From Neoscytalidium dimidiatum (taxonomy: Eukaryota > Ascomycota > Dothideomycetes > Botryosphaeriales > Botryosphaeriaceae): DNA of 64,000 nt. Made by a program: the position numbers and the translations under genes. The DNA is taken from contig CM074703.1 of NCBI GenBank assembly GCA_037367355.1, positions 2,914,001 through 2,978,000 of the forward strand. Reading direction: 5' to 3'. Shown here in pieces: positions 12,711-23,806 of this stretch. The number at the start of each line of letters is the position of its first letter. Within the stretch, counting starts at the first letter, position 1. Below the pieces are notes generated by a model, which had not been told where the DNA came from, made no database searches, and saw only the letters and a program-made list of their open reading frames with translations.

Positions 12711-15700
12711 TCACGCCAGCTCGTCAACATCGTCATCCCACCCCAACGCGCTGTAAATGGAAGCCTCGCCCACCTCCTCCCCACCTCGATCAGCACCCTC
12801 ATCATCTTGCACGCTTCTGCGCGGCTCCTCCCCTCCAGTCGCCTTCTCCTTCCCCTTACTCTCACCACCACTTGTCACGTCCTTCACCGGCGTCTCGGCT
12901 ACCGCTCCTCTCCTCTTCACCGGGGTTTCCATAATGTGGCTCCTCCCCGCCTTCGTCGGCGTCCTCAACATCGCCGCCATGCCCTTGAATTCATCCTCAC
13001 TGCCCTCGCTTTCCTCCTCCATGGCGGCAATCCTTGACAGCGGCGCTCCAGGTAGCTTGAACGCAGGCGGCCGCGGCATCTTCAAGGACGAGCCAGCTCT
13101 ACTCCCCTGACCGCCGCCTCCCGCTTCAGCAGCCCTCAGTCTCTCTCCCAGCCGCGACACCCCACCACCACCAGCAGCAGCACCGGCCTCCGGCGTCGCC
13201 GCCACCGCCGCTTGGTCACTAGGCACCAACCCCCACCTGACCGTCTTCCCCGCCGGACCCCTCGACGGCGTCTCTTCGACGCCACCACCATCAGCTCTCG
13301 ACGGTATCTTGACCACGCTGGCCGGGACAGCCGAGCCAGGCACATGGTCACCCGGCCGGATAGCCGACGACGGGACGACAGGGTCTGACGACGGCGGCGG
13401 AGCCCCCTCAGCCACATCACCGTACGCCCTCGGCGTAGCACTGTGCTCCGCCAACGAAGCCTCCCACCTGCGATTCGGCGTGGCCTGGACCGCCGCCGCC
13501 GACGCACCACCAACAACATCCCTCGTCCGCCTGGCGCGCTTGGGCGTCGCGCCGACCAGAACCGCGCTCCTCTCGCCCGCCTTCTTCGCCACGCCGCCGC
13601 CCGCCTTCTTCGACGATGACATCAGGCGCCTCGAGTCGGCCGAGTGGGCGACGTCCTTGAGCGCGGCGCCGCGGTTGGGCTTGCGCAGCGTGCCGATCGC
13701 GCGCTCCAGCTCGTGCTCGATCTGCGCCTTCTTGCGCAGCTTCGCCTCGTTCGTCTTGGACATGGCGTCCAGGTCGATGGTGCGGCGCGAGAAGCGCTCG
13801 AACTGCGAGAGCGAGTTGCGGCTCGACGACGTTTGCGAGTCCTTCGACTGGAGCGGGATGGAGGACAGCGAGGGCGCCTCGCTGCCCTCGCGCTTGAGCA
13901 TCGTCGTTGGCAGGGTGGGATCGGTTGAGGAGCGTGTGAGTGAAGGTTGGCGGGGTGGAGGTTGGTGGGCCGCATTTTCTGTGGCCACGCGGGATAGGGG
14001 CCGCCGTTTCCTCTGTGCGGAGCGAGGATCTGTACGTACGGCGGCTTCTCCGGGCCTGCTGCGGTGGCTGCTTGATCCGGAGCCTGAGGGTTTCGCGGGA
14101 GAAGCGCTGGGCCCGCCGAGGCGCTTGTTGATGGCGGCGGCCTTTTCAGGTAGTCGGCTCATGTAGCTGGAGCAAGTCAGCAAAAAGGGGTGTATCAATG
14201 AGACTGGGAAACCTACAAAGGCAAGATCACTTCTATGCAGAAATTCTTGAGTTTGTCTGAAGTTCCTGTCTTGCTTGAATTGGGAGTAAGGGTATCGTTT
14301 TTCCCGCTCCCAGATTTAGGAACCTTAATGAGAGTCTCGTCCTGCTCAACGGACTGCCAAATACAAAGTCTGTCCAACAGTAGATCGAGAAGTACGTTTA
14401 GATCCTGCGGTTTCTTCGGCTTGCGTTTCTTGCCTGGTGCTATCTGTGGTTCTGCTTGTGTCTCGTCCTGCTGTTGTGTCTCTTCCTGACCGGCAGCTTG
14501 GAAAGATGGCGAAGCCTCAAGAGCCATGATCTCCAGGACCAAAATGACCTGCGCCATAGACTCCCTGATACGCAGCTCTCCTAGCCTCCTCTTTAGGACA
14601 TCTGCAGGTGACTCACTCTGCCCACTCGGCGACGAACCAGGCCGATCTTGTATCCACCACTTTTTGACATGCTCCTCCTCACCAGGATACATCCCATCCT
14701 TACTCGGCTTCAACCTCTTGCTCTTGCTCCTTTTTGTCTTCTTCGCCGCCGCAGCATCCTCATCATCGGACAGCCCCGGTAGCGGCATAGCCTTGATAAT
14801 CTCGGGCAGCCTCTCCCGGTGCTTCTTATCCATCGGCCCCGGCTGCAGCAAAATTGACCGCAAAAATGCAGCCAAATCCCCAACCCTCATCCCCGCTCCC
14901 TCCCTTCCCGTAAATGCCGCCCTAGCCCTGGACATCGGGCCCTTGACGAAGAAAGCCAGCGACGTCTTCGACAAGTACAGCGCCTCGAGATACTGCAGCA
15001 CGACAGCCTGAAACACCTCCTCCGGCGTCTGCGGCCGCCGCTCGTCGTTCTCCTCCTCCTCCTCCTCCTCCTCCTCCTTCTCCTCCCCAACCACCTGCAC
15101 GGCCCCGTCCACGAACGGATCCTCCGCCACCGCGACCCTCGGCGCCGGCCGCCCCATCGCGATCCTCCTCTCCCCCCCGCTCTTCTCGGCGGGCGCGGCC
15201 TCCACTGCAGCTGCCCGCCACCAAGCCCCCGCACCATCGCCGTCCTTGACCTTCTCCGCCTTCACGGGCAGCTGGTACGCCGCCGCGCCTGTCGCGAACG
15301 CAGGGACGCTCTCGATATCGCCCTCCTTGACCCAAGATCCCAGCTTGCACAGCGCGTAGACGCCGAACCGGACCCGCTCGACCGCGAACAGCGTTCTGTC
15401 CGCAGCGCATCGCGCGACGAGGACTTTCGGCGTCGGAGCTGCATCGTCATCGGAGGATGGCCTGCGCTCGAGGGCCTCGACGTACGCAGAGAAGAGGCGG
15501 GTAGGCGGGGCGATCGCGGAAGAAGCGGTGGCGGAGAAGTCGAGGAAGGAGAGAGGCAATTGGGCGCGGTCGAGGAGCCTGAGCGGGTGGAGGGTGGTGG
15601 TTGTGCGGTCGGACGGGTGAGCTGGACAGGGCTGTTGTGGCATGTTAATTTACAGATATAGGCGGCGGAGGGGGAACGAAGGTAGGTGAAGCTCACGCGG

Positions 15701-15876
15701 ATGGTTATCGACTTCTGGGCCAGGCCATCGTCGCCTCTCTTGCGCTTTCGGGATTCGGTATTTGTTGAGGAAGAAGGCGGGGCGCGCGTCTCTGCGGCGG
15801 CGGCGGAGGAAGAAGAGGTAGAAGCGGCCGGGTGCGGTGGGGCAATTGGAGGGTCATGTTTAGTCGCTGACACCAT
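12711..15876 (-). CDS. SLD3: DNA replication initiation regulator Sld3
   Basis: Three exons: 15697-15876, 14217-15631 and 12711-14166. Introns of 65 bp (GTGAGC...CAG) and 50 bp (GTAGGT...CAG) join in phase to give 1016 residues. The Sld3 family core is visible around residues 265-300 (QYLEALYLSKTSLAFFVKGP followed by MSRARAAF). A second conserved piece spans the last splice junction (VILPFYMSRLPEKAAAINKR). The extreme C-terminus ends SIYSALGWDDDVDEL, a pattern I associate with filamentous-fungal Sld3. Known role: a CDK-phosphorylated factor that recruits Cdc45 to the MCM helicase at origins and binds Dpb11 when phosphorylated. The C-terminal half is Ser/Thr/Pro-rich with many SP and TP sites (for example ATPKRARR, ETPVKRRG), consistent with CDK control. 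An acidic run of glutamates lies near residues 245-255. Confidence 0.9.
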
Positions 15877-16266
15877 AATGCGCCAGACGGATCAGTTGGC
15901 AGTCGGAGCCTAGCATGGCTCTTTTGATTCTGGAGAAATCGGTTTTGTGGTTCGAGTTGGCAGCCCTTCGACACAGGCGCGTGCTGGCTAGGGCTGAATT
16001 GCATGCATGTTCGCGGCGCCGGCGCGTGTTGCGACGCGTTCTCCACAATCGGCCGATCATCCGCGGCCCACGTCGCTCCCACTCTCCCATGCGACATCAA
16101 CTTAATCTGTGATCGTGCGCTTATCCTTATTCGGTTTCAAGGTGCTAGTGAGGATGGTCATGTTCGTTGAAATCCATGCATTCATTTTGTTTTTTCCTGT
16201 TTCGGATGCTCCATGCTAACCACAGACCGCCAATTTTCATAACTGTCATGCTACGACCATTGTTGC
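15877..16266. other. Intergenic: SLD3 upstream region and DPP III 3' region
   Basis: 390 bp separate the SLD3 start from the stop codon of the next minus-strand gene. It should contain the SLD3 promoter and the dipeptidyl peptidase 3' UTR. No distinctive element was seen. Confidence 0.4.
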
Positions 16267-18770
16267 TTAGATGTACTCCCTCTCCGCGTAGCTCTGGATC
16301 ATGCCCTCCGGAGTGGACTCGTACTCTTTGAGAGAAACCCCGTCTCCCTCAGGTACTGTGTTGGCCTGAACGAACACCTTCCTGGGCTGCTTCTTGGCGA
16401 GCACCACAGGCCTGACCTTGTTCGCGAAAAAGTCATCTACGTGCGTGATATCGTTGTACATCTTCGTCCCCTCCTCGACATCCGCCGTCGCCTTGTAGAT
16501 GTGCAGCTGCTGCAAGTACTTCTCCACAGCCGGGCGACCGAGGCTGAGGATCTTGCTTCTTTCAAGGCGAATGGTGAGGTCCGAGAGATCGTCCTTGGTG
16601 TACTCAAGCTCACAGAACTCCTTGCCAGCGTTCAAGAACACGCGCAGAATCGAGAAACGGGCCTGCATATGCGCTTGACCCCACTTTCTCGCTTTGGGGT
16701 CCCAGAACTCTAGCGCTGCGACACCTGCGCGGGCCATGCTAAGGTACCCCGCGTACAGAACGTCGCCCGCCTCATTGTCAATGTCCGTCTCACCCGTGCC
16801 GAACCCAAAGATCTTCAGGATGTCAAAGTCGCAAGACAAAGCCATAGCGACACATTCCGCACGACATTCCTCGTAGCTAGCAGCAACCGGTCCAAACACC
16901 GAACCCCAGGTCTGGCCGGGCTTGTACCAGGTGGTCACAGGCTTATTGGTGATCGGGCTGATGGGAGGGTTCTTGATGTCGAAATTGTACTCCCCTGGCG
17001 CAGTTTCTTGCAAAAGCTTACCACAACCGTGACCAAGCAGTTCGTGAAGACCGACCTGAACCTCGAACGCAGGGTCGCGGAACTTCCTGTACAAGGCATC
17101 GTCACTGTCCTTGATGAATGGAATAGGCTCGTTTGGTGCCTTCGCAGAGAGTACGTTGCCCAAGCTCACGTTCTTGAACCCTTCTCTCTGGCGAATGTCG
17201 TCGTAGTTAGGGATGTTGATACCGGCAGGAATGCTACAATGAGATTAGCCACAGGTGTCAATGGTGGACTATCGCCTGCTCTACTCACCCGCTACCAGCG
17301 AAGGTAAGGACTTCGAGGGACGTGAAGTCAGGGCTCAGGAACTTGTCCTTCTCGAACTCCTTCTCCCAAGGAAGGCGAGGAATGAGGGTAGGAGCGGCCT
17401 CGACCAATTTGCCGAAAGCCTTCGTTCTCTCTTGGTTGACCATAGCAACAAAGCCCTCCCACTCACCGCGAATACCGTGGGGGTCACGGTAGGTCTCCAC
17501 AAAACCGATGTCAGTCTCGACCATCGGGCCCTTGTCTCTGATCCAATACCTCTGGCTGTCCTTGTAGGCCTCGAGCGAGCCCGTGATGAAGGACTTCTCA
17601 TAGGCATCCAACATGGCCCTCTCAGTGTCGTTGGCGGCGTACTGCCGAGCTTTTTTGATAGCATCAGCGATCGTGGCCATTTCTTTCGAGTGGTCGCCGA
17701 AGACCAGCTTTAGCTTCTTTCCCTTAAGCTTGCCGTCAAGCTCCCACTCAGACTCCGGGATATCCCTTTGATCCTGGGGTGGAGCATCCAATGCGGAAGC
17801 AATCAGAACGTCAAAGCCATCCTTTGTCTTTCTGATCCTGGTATTCTCGGGAAGCAGCTTCTTGCTCTCCAGGAAATCACTAACAATGGTGATTTCCTCT
17901 TTTGTGATGTTCGGAGAGTCCGGATAGTATGTTGACAAATGGCCGGCATCCGGGTACCCCAGGTGCATGCTCTCGACGTGCTTGTCGGCAAAGATGTCAT
18001 CTTTAAACTTCTCATACAGCTTCAAAGATTCCGGGGTCAGAGTGGCAAGAGCCTTGAGTTGCCTGGACTCAAGACGGGGCACGAACTTGGAGTCACCGAA
18101 GCTCTTATAGTTGCCGGCATTGCCCAGAAACTGAGCGGCGTAGTCCAGGAATGCCTGGAGCTCCTCATCCGACAGCCCAGCATCCTTCTGGGCCTTCTTC
18201 CAGTCACCCTTGTAGTTGCGGTGCAGAGTGACTATGAAATCATAGATGGGTTCGGATTCGGGGGAAATCTGTCTGAGGACGATGCGGGTACCGGCGAAAC
18301 AAGCACTAGTCGCTATTAGCAACGTACGAGATTATAAGCTTTTTGCACCACGCCTGTAGGTCAGAGGCTCGCCCAGCTGTGTCCAGGTGCAAACGGAAAA
18401 GATAAACGTAAAGCTCAAAGCCTAGAGTTGCAGATACATCAACGAAGGGAGCACCATTGTCCCAGACTAAGGCGTAGCTATAGCTGATGCAGACGGTGCA
18501 CCTAGCTGAGTGTACTGTGGCCAATCGCATTATTGCTCATGTGATTCGCTAGAGGGATCATGGGCGATGTACTGCAACCTTGCACAGCTCGGACGAGCTC
18601 TCACAAGCTACGACGGGCTGGGGTGTAGACGCGGGGCAGGCTGACATGGAGAGATAGTGAGCGTAGAGCTTCTGCTGGTTGTTCAGAGCTTCAAAGTGGG
18701 GCTTGATGGCCAGCGGCACGATAGTAGGCGGGCTATCGGCCAGATAGTGCTTGAGAATCTCGGGATCCAT
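16267..18770 (-). CDS. DPP3: Dipeptidyl peptidase III (zinc metallopeptidase M49)
   Basis: Exons 18646-18770, 17289-18305 and 16267-17233 join in phase to give 702 residues, the usual length for the cytosolic enzyme. The zinc site HELLGH (about 444-449) and the EECRAE motif (about 502-507) are intact, so the enzyme should be active. It removes dipeptides from the N-terminus of short peptides. The 55-bp intron splits FAGSGIPAGINIPNY cleanly. The upstream intron (18306-18645, 340 bp) is long for this genome but joins KLYAHYLS to ACFAGTRI as expected for the family. The frame stays open upstream, and a Met at 19094 would add a 108-residue Arg/Ala/Ser-rich leader resembling a mitochondrial presequence. 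I chose MDPEILKHYL at 18770 as the canonical start. The gene is divergent from beta-tubulin. Confidence 0.93.
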
Positions 18771-19445
18771 GGCGGAGGTTGCAGATGCTGCGGTGGTGGT
18801 GTGGACAGCTCGCAGGTGGCGGGGTTCAAGTGGTAGGCAGCTGGAGCTGGGGCGCTGCGGGGCGGCTTGGCGACCCTGGCAAGCGATTCCTCTGGTGGTA
18901 CACGCACTCGCTCGAAACAAAGAGCCTCTGGCGCTGCAGATGCGTGCATACTTGAGCGCAGCCGCCTGTCGCCGCGGCTGCGATGCTTCCAGGGGTGCGA
19001 CGCTACGCAAAGATTCTACTCCAATGCGTCCGCTGGTACGCAGCGGCGGATGCAGCGCTGCAAACGCGCGCAGCCCCCGCAGCTGGCGGCTCATGGCGGG
19101 CGCAAGGCTGGCAGCGACAGCGGATGGCGCGCGGCTCCTCTGGCGGACTCGGGCTGGCGGGCTCGACTCGTCGTCAGGAGTCGCAATAATTATTGCTGCA
19201 GAGAGGCGAGATGTCGATGGGCGGCACTGGCCCCATCGCTGCTTCCGCGTGGTGCGCACGGGCCAACAGCGGCCCACACAGACCACAACAAGAAGCGTCG
19301 CCTTTCCCTCACCGCTGTCCTCCCATCTGCTCCTTCTCCATCGCTTCTACCGCCCGACATCCTCCACCCCTTGTCGCGCTTTTAGCATTTCAGAGCATCC
19401 TCCTCTCTCCAACTCCATCCACATCCACCACATCCTACAGCCACC
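18771..19445. promoter_or_regulatory. Divergent upstream region of DPP III and beta-tubulin, with possible DPP III leader
   Basis: The plus half ends in a pyrimidine-rich stretch (about 19300-19440) directly before the tubulin ATG, typical of strongly expressed ascomycete genes. The minus half, 18771-19094, is open in frame with DPP III and may encode a mitochondrial leader, so the true intergenic gap is either 675 or 351 bp. Confidence 0.45.
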
Positions 19446-21194
19446 ATGCGCGAGATTGTACGTACCTGCGCCTGTCTGCTTGTTTTTAACGCGTCCCCTG
19501 ACTGCCCCGCGTCTTTGCCCCCGGCTGCATCAACAGGGTCAACACCACAAGGACTTGAGCTAACTTCGCCCTTTCCGCATCTATAGGTTCACCTTCAGAC
19601 CGGCCAATGCGTAAGTCTCCTCCATACCGCTGTGTTCGCTGCATCGCGCTGACTTTGCCCAGGGTAACCAAATCGGTGCTGCCTTTTGGTTTGTTGCCAA
19701 AACACACCCGCTCCCGCGCCCCCACTGACGCGAATCGACAAAACAGGCAGACCATCTCTGGCGAGCACGGCCTGGACGGCTCCGGCGTGTAAGTCTGCGC
19801 CTTTCTGCGCGCGAATTGCAATCGCTGACCCGCTCCAGCTACAATGGTACCTCGGACCTGCAGCTCGAGCGCATGAATGTCTACTTCAACGAGGTACTCT
19901 TGCCCTAAACTGACAAACACATAAAGTATGGCAATCTTCTGAACGCGCAGCAGGCGTCGAACAACAAGTACGTTCCTCGTGCTGTCCTCGTTGACCTCGA
20001 GCCCGGCACCATGGATGCCGTCCGCGCCGGCCCCTTCGGCCAGCTTTTCCGCCCCGACAACTTCGTCTTCGGCCAGTCTGGTGCCGGTAACAACTGGGCC
20101 AAGGGTCACTACACCGAGGGTGCCGAGCTTGTCGACCAGGTCCTCGACGTCGTCCGCCGCGAGGCTGAGGGCTGCGACTGCCTTCAGGGCTTCCAGATCA
20201 CCCACTCCCTTGGTGGTGGTACCGGTGCCGGTATGGGTACTCTCCTGATCTCCAAGATCCGTGAGGAGTTCCCCGACCGTATGATGGCTACCTTCTCCGT
20301 CGTGCCTTCTCCCAAGGTCTCGGATACCGTCGTTGAGCCTTACAACGCCACCCTGTCCGTCCACCAGCTTGTCGAGAACTCCGACGAGACCTTCTGCATT
20401 GACAACGAGGTTTGTGATTCTGAATGCACCCGCACGCGTGTGAACGCAGAGCTGACCGTTTTCAGGCCCTGTACGACATCTGCATGAGGACCCTCAAGCT
20501 CAGCAACCCCTCCTACGGTGACCTGAACCACCTCGTTTCCGCCGTCATGTCTGGCGTCACCACTTGCCTGCGTTTCCCCGGCCAGCTGAACTCTGACCTG
20601 CGCAAGCTTGCCGTCAACATGGTTCCTTTCCCTCGTCTCCACTTCTTCATGGTCGGCTTCGCTCCTCTGACCAGCCGTGGCGCCCACTCTTTCCGCGCCG
20701 TCACCGTTCCCGAGCTCACCCAGCAGATGTTCGACCCCAAGAACATGATGGCTGCTTCTGACTTCCGCAACGGCCGCTACCTCACCTGCTCCGCCATCTT
20801 CCGCGGTAAGGTCTCGATGAAGGAGGTCGAGGACCAGATGCGCAACGTCCAGAACAAGAACTCGTCCTACTTCGTTGAGTGGATCCCCAACAACGTCCAG
20901 ACCGCCCTTTGCTCCATTCCTCCTCGTGGCCTCAAGATGTCGTCGACTTTCGTCGGCAACTCGACCTCGATCCAGGAGCTGTTCAAGCGTGTCGGTGACC
21001 AGTTCACTGCTATGTTCCGTCGCAAGGCTTTCTTGCATTGGTACACTGGTGAGGGTATGGACGAGATGGAGTTCACTGAGGCTGAGTCCAACATGAACGA
21101 CTTGGTCTCCGAGTACCAGCAGTACCAGGAGGCGTCGGTCAGCGATGCCGAGGAGGAGTACGACGAGGAGGCTCCTCTGGAGGGCGAGGAGTAG
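19446..21194 (+). CDS. TUB2: Beta-tubulin
   Basis: Seven exons: 19446-19457, 19587-19610, 19663-19688, 19748-19789, 19839-19893, 19954-20409 and 20466-21194. Six introns join in phase to give 447 residues. The start MREIVHLQ, the GTP-binding GGGTGAGMG loop (residues 140-148) and the acidic tail ([14 protein letters not shown]) are all present. MREI is the usual autoregulatory tetrapeptide. It forms microtubule protofilaments with alpha-tubulin and is the target of benzimidazole fungicides. Residues at the known resistance positions are wild type: H6, Y50, F167, E198 and F200. Third positions are strongly biased to C (GTC, ATC, AAC), as in highly expressed fungal genes. The crowding of five introns into the first 53 codons is the usual pattern for filamentous ascomycete benA/tub2. 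Confidence 0.99.
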
Positions 21195-22102
21195 ATTTCT
21201 ATCCAGCTGGATCGGTAGCTGCGGCCATAGAATGCCTGTTAAGCTTGGTCTTGTTTGGTTTTGAACTTCTGAGAACGTGCGAGTGGGGTGGACTCGGGCG
21301 TGTAGTTAAGCGTTTCAAAACAATAGTAGTGCTTTCGTAATCCATTTCTGCGTTGAATATGCAACGTCTAGATCACTTCTCAAAGTATATGGAGCATCAT
21401 GAAATGCTAAAATCACGAGTTACATTTGGTATCTCCTATGTTGAAATTCACAGAAAAGCCCCCCATATCCCAGCCACGGCAGTTGAATACCCATTAATCT
21501 TTTTGTTGAAAAACGCCCTTACCAGTATGCAAATATCGTCGACTTCGTTCACGTATGTTCCGCTTCCGACTCTCAGCTTTCTCTCTCACCATCTATCCCC
21601 CTTTAGACTGAAATCTAGACCATGGTCACGCGCAGTGTTGAAAGTAAAGCGCGTTAAAATGAGACTCTCATCTCGGCCTTCCGAGTTGATTAACCTTGTT
21701 TTTACCTTTTCTCTTTTTTCATTCCTTCTTGCCGCCTTCTCATCCCCCTTTTTCCATTGCATCCCCCCCACCTGTTGATTGATTGCGGATTGGAACGCTA
21801 AATCTCCGCTTCGGTCCGGGCCGCCGCCGCAGTACGTACGCATGCGTATGGAGGGAAGCACGTGCATAGTGCTGGAGAGATCAATTTCGGAAGCCGGAAG
21901 GCAGCGAGGAGGACGACGGGGCAAAAGGGGGAGGGGAAAAGGGAGGGGGCACAGCACAAGCGCGATCCAAGGCGGCGAAGCAGGCGGTGACCCGGGCCTT
22001 TCTCTCCTCCAAGTCCCCTCCCCGCTATTCCCACCATCCTCCTCAACCCGCTTTCCCTCTCCTAGCGGGCAAGCCCCCGTATCGCGCGCGCGCGCCGTCA
22101 AT
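21195..22102. other. Convergent intergenic interval between beta-tubulin and OPI3
   Basis: About 900 bp hold two 3' UTRs. 21195-21780 is AT-rich and should be the tubulin 3' region. 21780-22100 is GC-rich with purine-rich runs. A 12-bp perfect palindrome (TACGCATGCGTA) lies at 21837-21848. No gene is supported. Confidence 0.5.
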
Positions 22103-23262
22103 CTAGGACGCCTTCTTCCCCGCGACGGCCCTCTCGCGCTCCCTCTTGGCGTATATCTCGGCCGTGAAGGGGTCCTCGTAGCGCAGCGCGACGCTGTACG
22201 CGACGTAGACCAGCGCGGTCAGCAGGACGCCGGCGGGCTTGCCGAACAGCAGCGCCGTGCCGAGGAAGGACATGGTGCTGCCCCAGTACATGGGCGCGTC
22301 GGTGACGGAGAAGGGGAACGACGTCACCTTGGAGTCCATGAGGATGCCGAAGTAGTCGCCCAGGTACGTGCCCGTCACGCCGAGCGCGTACATCGAGGTC
22401 AGGACGAGCGTGTTGCCCGCGGCCAGGAGGCCGTAGGCGGTGTATTTGGCGAGGGGCGTGGTGAGGGCCGGGTGCGTGGGTTGCGCTTCGATGGCGGTCT
22501 TGTAGCTGGGGATTGGACAAGGTTTTGGTTAGTTGCGGGTGCGGTGGATGTTGGAACGTTGGGGGAGCGGGGTTTGCGGAGGAGCGGCGGGTGGTAGGGT
22601 TGGGCATGAAGGAGACGTACATGGCATCGCGGATGATTCCGAGCGTGAAGATGGTCACGGCGAGGCCGTAGCAGCCGTACAGCGAGTTGCCGCCGAAGAG
22701 CTTGGTGATGACTTTGTTGTGGTACTCTGCGGTTCGGAGACCCCCCAATTAGCTTTCTGCTCTGAGTAGCTTGGCACGCGGAGCTCTGGAATTGCGCTGT
22801 CCGTGCAGTGAGAGCACGTCTGGCGGCTCAAAGCTCTTATGCGCCCTTTCTCTCTCCCGGCGCGTGTGGAGGCGGACGCCGGGGAATAGCTTCTCGAGTA
22901 TCTTTGCGATGCGAGAGCGGAATGAGTTGGGTGTCGTACCTTGCCTAGCAGCGATGCTGGAGTAAGAGTCAGCGTGCTTGCTCTTAGAAGGTCTCTATAA
23001 CCTCTCACAAGGCGGGTGCTAAACTTACTTCCAGAAGGTCGGGTTGAAGATGATAGTAGCAACCGACACTACGCAATTGACGTCAGCGATTGTTGCTGCT
23101 CTCTTGGATGGTGATCGCGTAAATTTCCGGTGGTGTTGTGCCGCTGCAGTAGAATTCTTGTCGTGCGGGGAAGAAAAAAGCGCGCAGCGGGGAAGAGCAT
23201 TGAAAGAGCTCCGCGTACTTACGCCAGAGAGTCGGCTGGCTGAAGTCGATGTAGGCAGCCAT
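22103..23262 (-). CDS. OPI3: Phospholipid N-methyltransferase Opi3 (PEMT type)
   Basis: Five exons: 23223-23262, 23029-23068, 22940-22956, 22621-22726 and 22103-22505. They join in phase to give 201 residues, close to the size of fungal Opi3. Exon 3 is only 17 nt. The joined N-terminal region reads TLWLSVATIIFNPTFWN followed by IAARQEYHNKVITKLFGG. Later segments include GTYLGDYFGILMDSKVTSFP and DPFTAEIYAKRERE, both typical of the PEMT family. Several hydrophobic helices fit an ER membrane protein. The enzyme performs the last two methylations from phosphatidylethanolamine to phosphatidylcholine using S-adenosylmethionine. The start MAAYIDFSQPTLW was chosen because it opens the conserved N-terminal helix. 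I see no break. Confidence 0.93.
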
Positions 23263-23806
23263 GATCGAAGGAGAGCTGGTTATGGTGTTGTGAGGGCAAT
23301 TGAGGTTCAGTGAGAGGGGACAAGTCGGACAAACGGGACTGGGGGTCGGGAGAGAGACTAATGAGGGAAATACGTGGCTGGCGTTGTTGACAGATGGTGT
23401 TCTTCCGCGCGGGATGGGGCTTGCATGTGACTGGGAGAGCTGGGCAAGCGAGCGAGCCCGGTTGTGGTGCGGCACTGCAAACGCGGAAAGACGTCAGAGC
23501 TTCCCCCACGTTGTCGTCATCTGCAATTGCATTGGGGCACTTCAATACCGCAACTGCCGAACGTTTCGCATTTGCCGTGCAACAGGTACACCGACTCAAG
23601 GCAGGATGAATATCATTACAGGAACGTCATTAGCGTCGCGACCGTGGCTCTGCCCGCGAACGATTACTGTCCGCGAAGACGAAAGTCTATGTATCGTGGA
23701 TTGGGAGCAAGAAAAGAAAAATCCAAAAGAAACCCAGTTTTATGAACCTTCCCCAGCTTTTGATTCCGCGGAACTTCCGCCTCTTGCCTCTCAAACGATG
23801 GGTCTT
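23263..23806. other. Intergenic: OPI3 upstream region and permease 3' region
   Basis: About 540 bp separate the OPI3 start from the stop codon of the amino acid permease. It should contain the OPI3 promoter. I see no clear regulatory sequence and no gene. Confidence 0.4.

Noticed and set aside
18306..18530. 74-codon minus-strand frame within the first DPP III intron
   Set aside because: It coincides with the intron between two family-supported exons and does not match the enzyme.
21837..21848. 12-bp palindrome TACGCATGCGTA
   Set aside because: Short and isolated, with no second copy and no link to a promoter; expected by chance at this scale.
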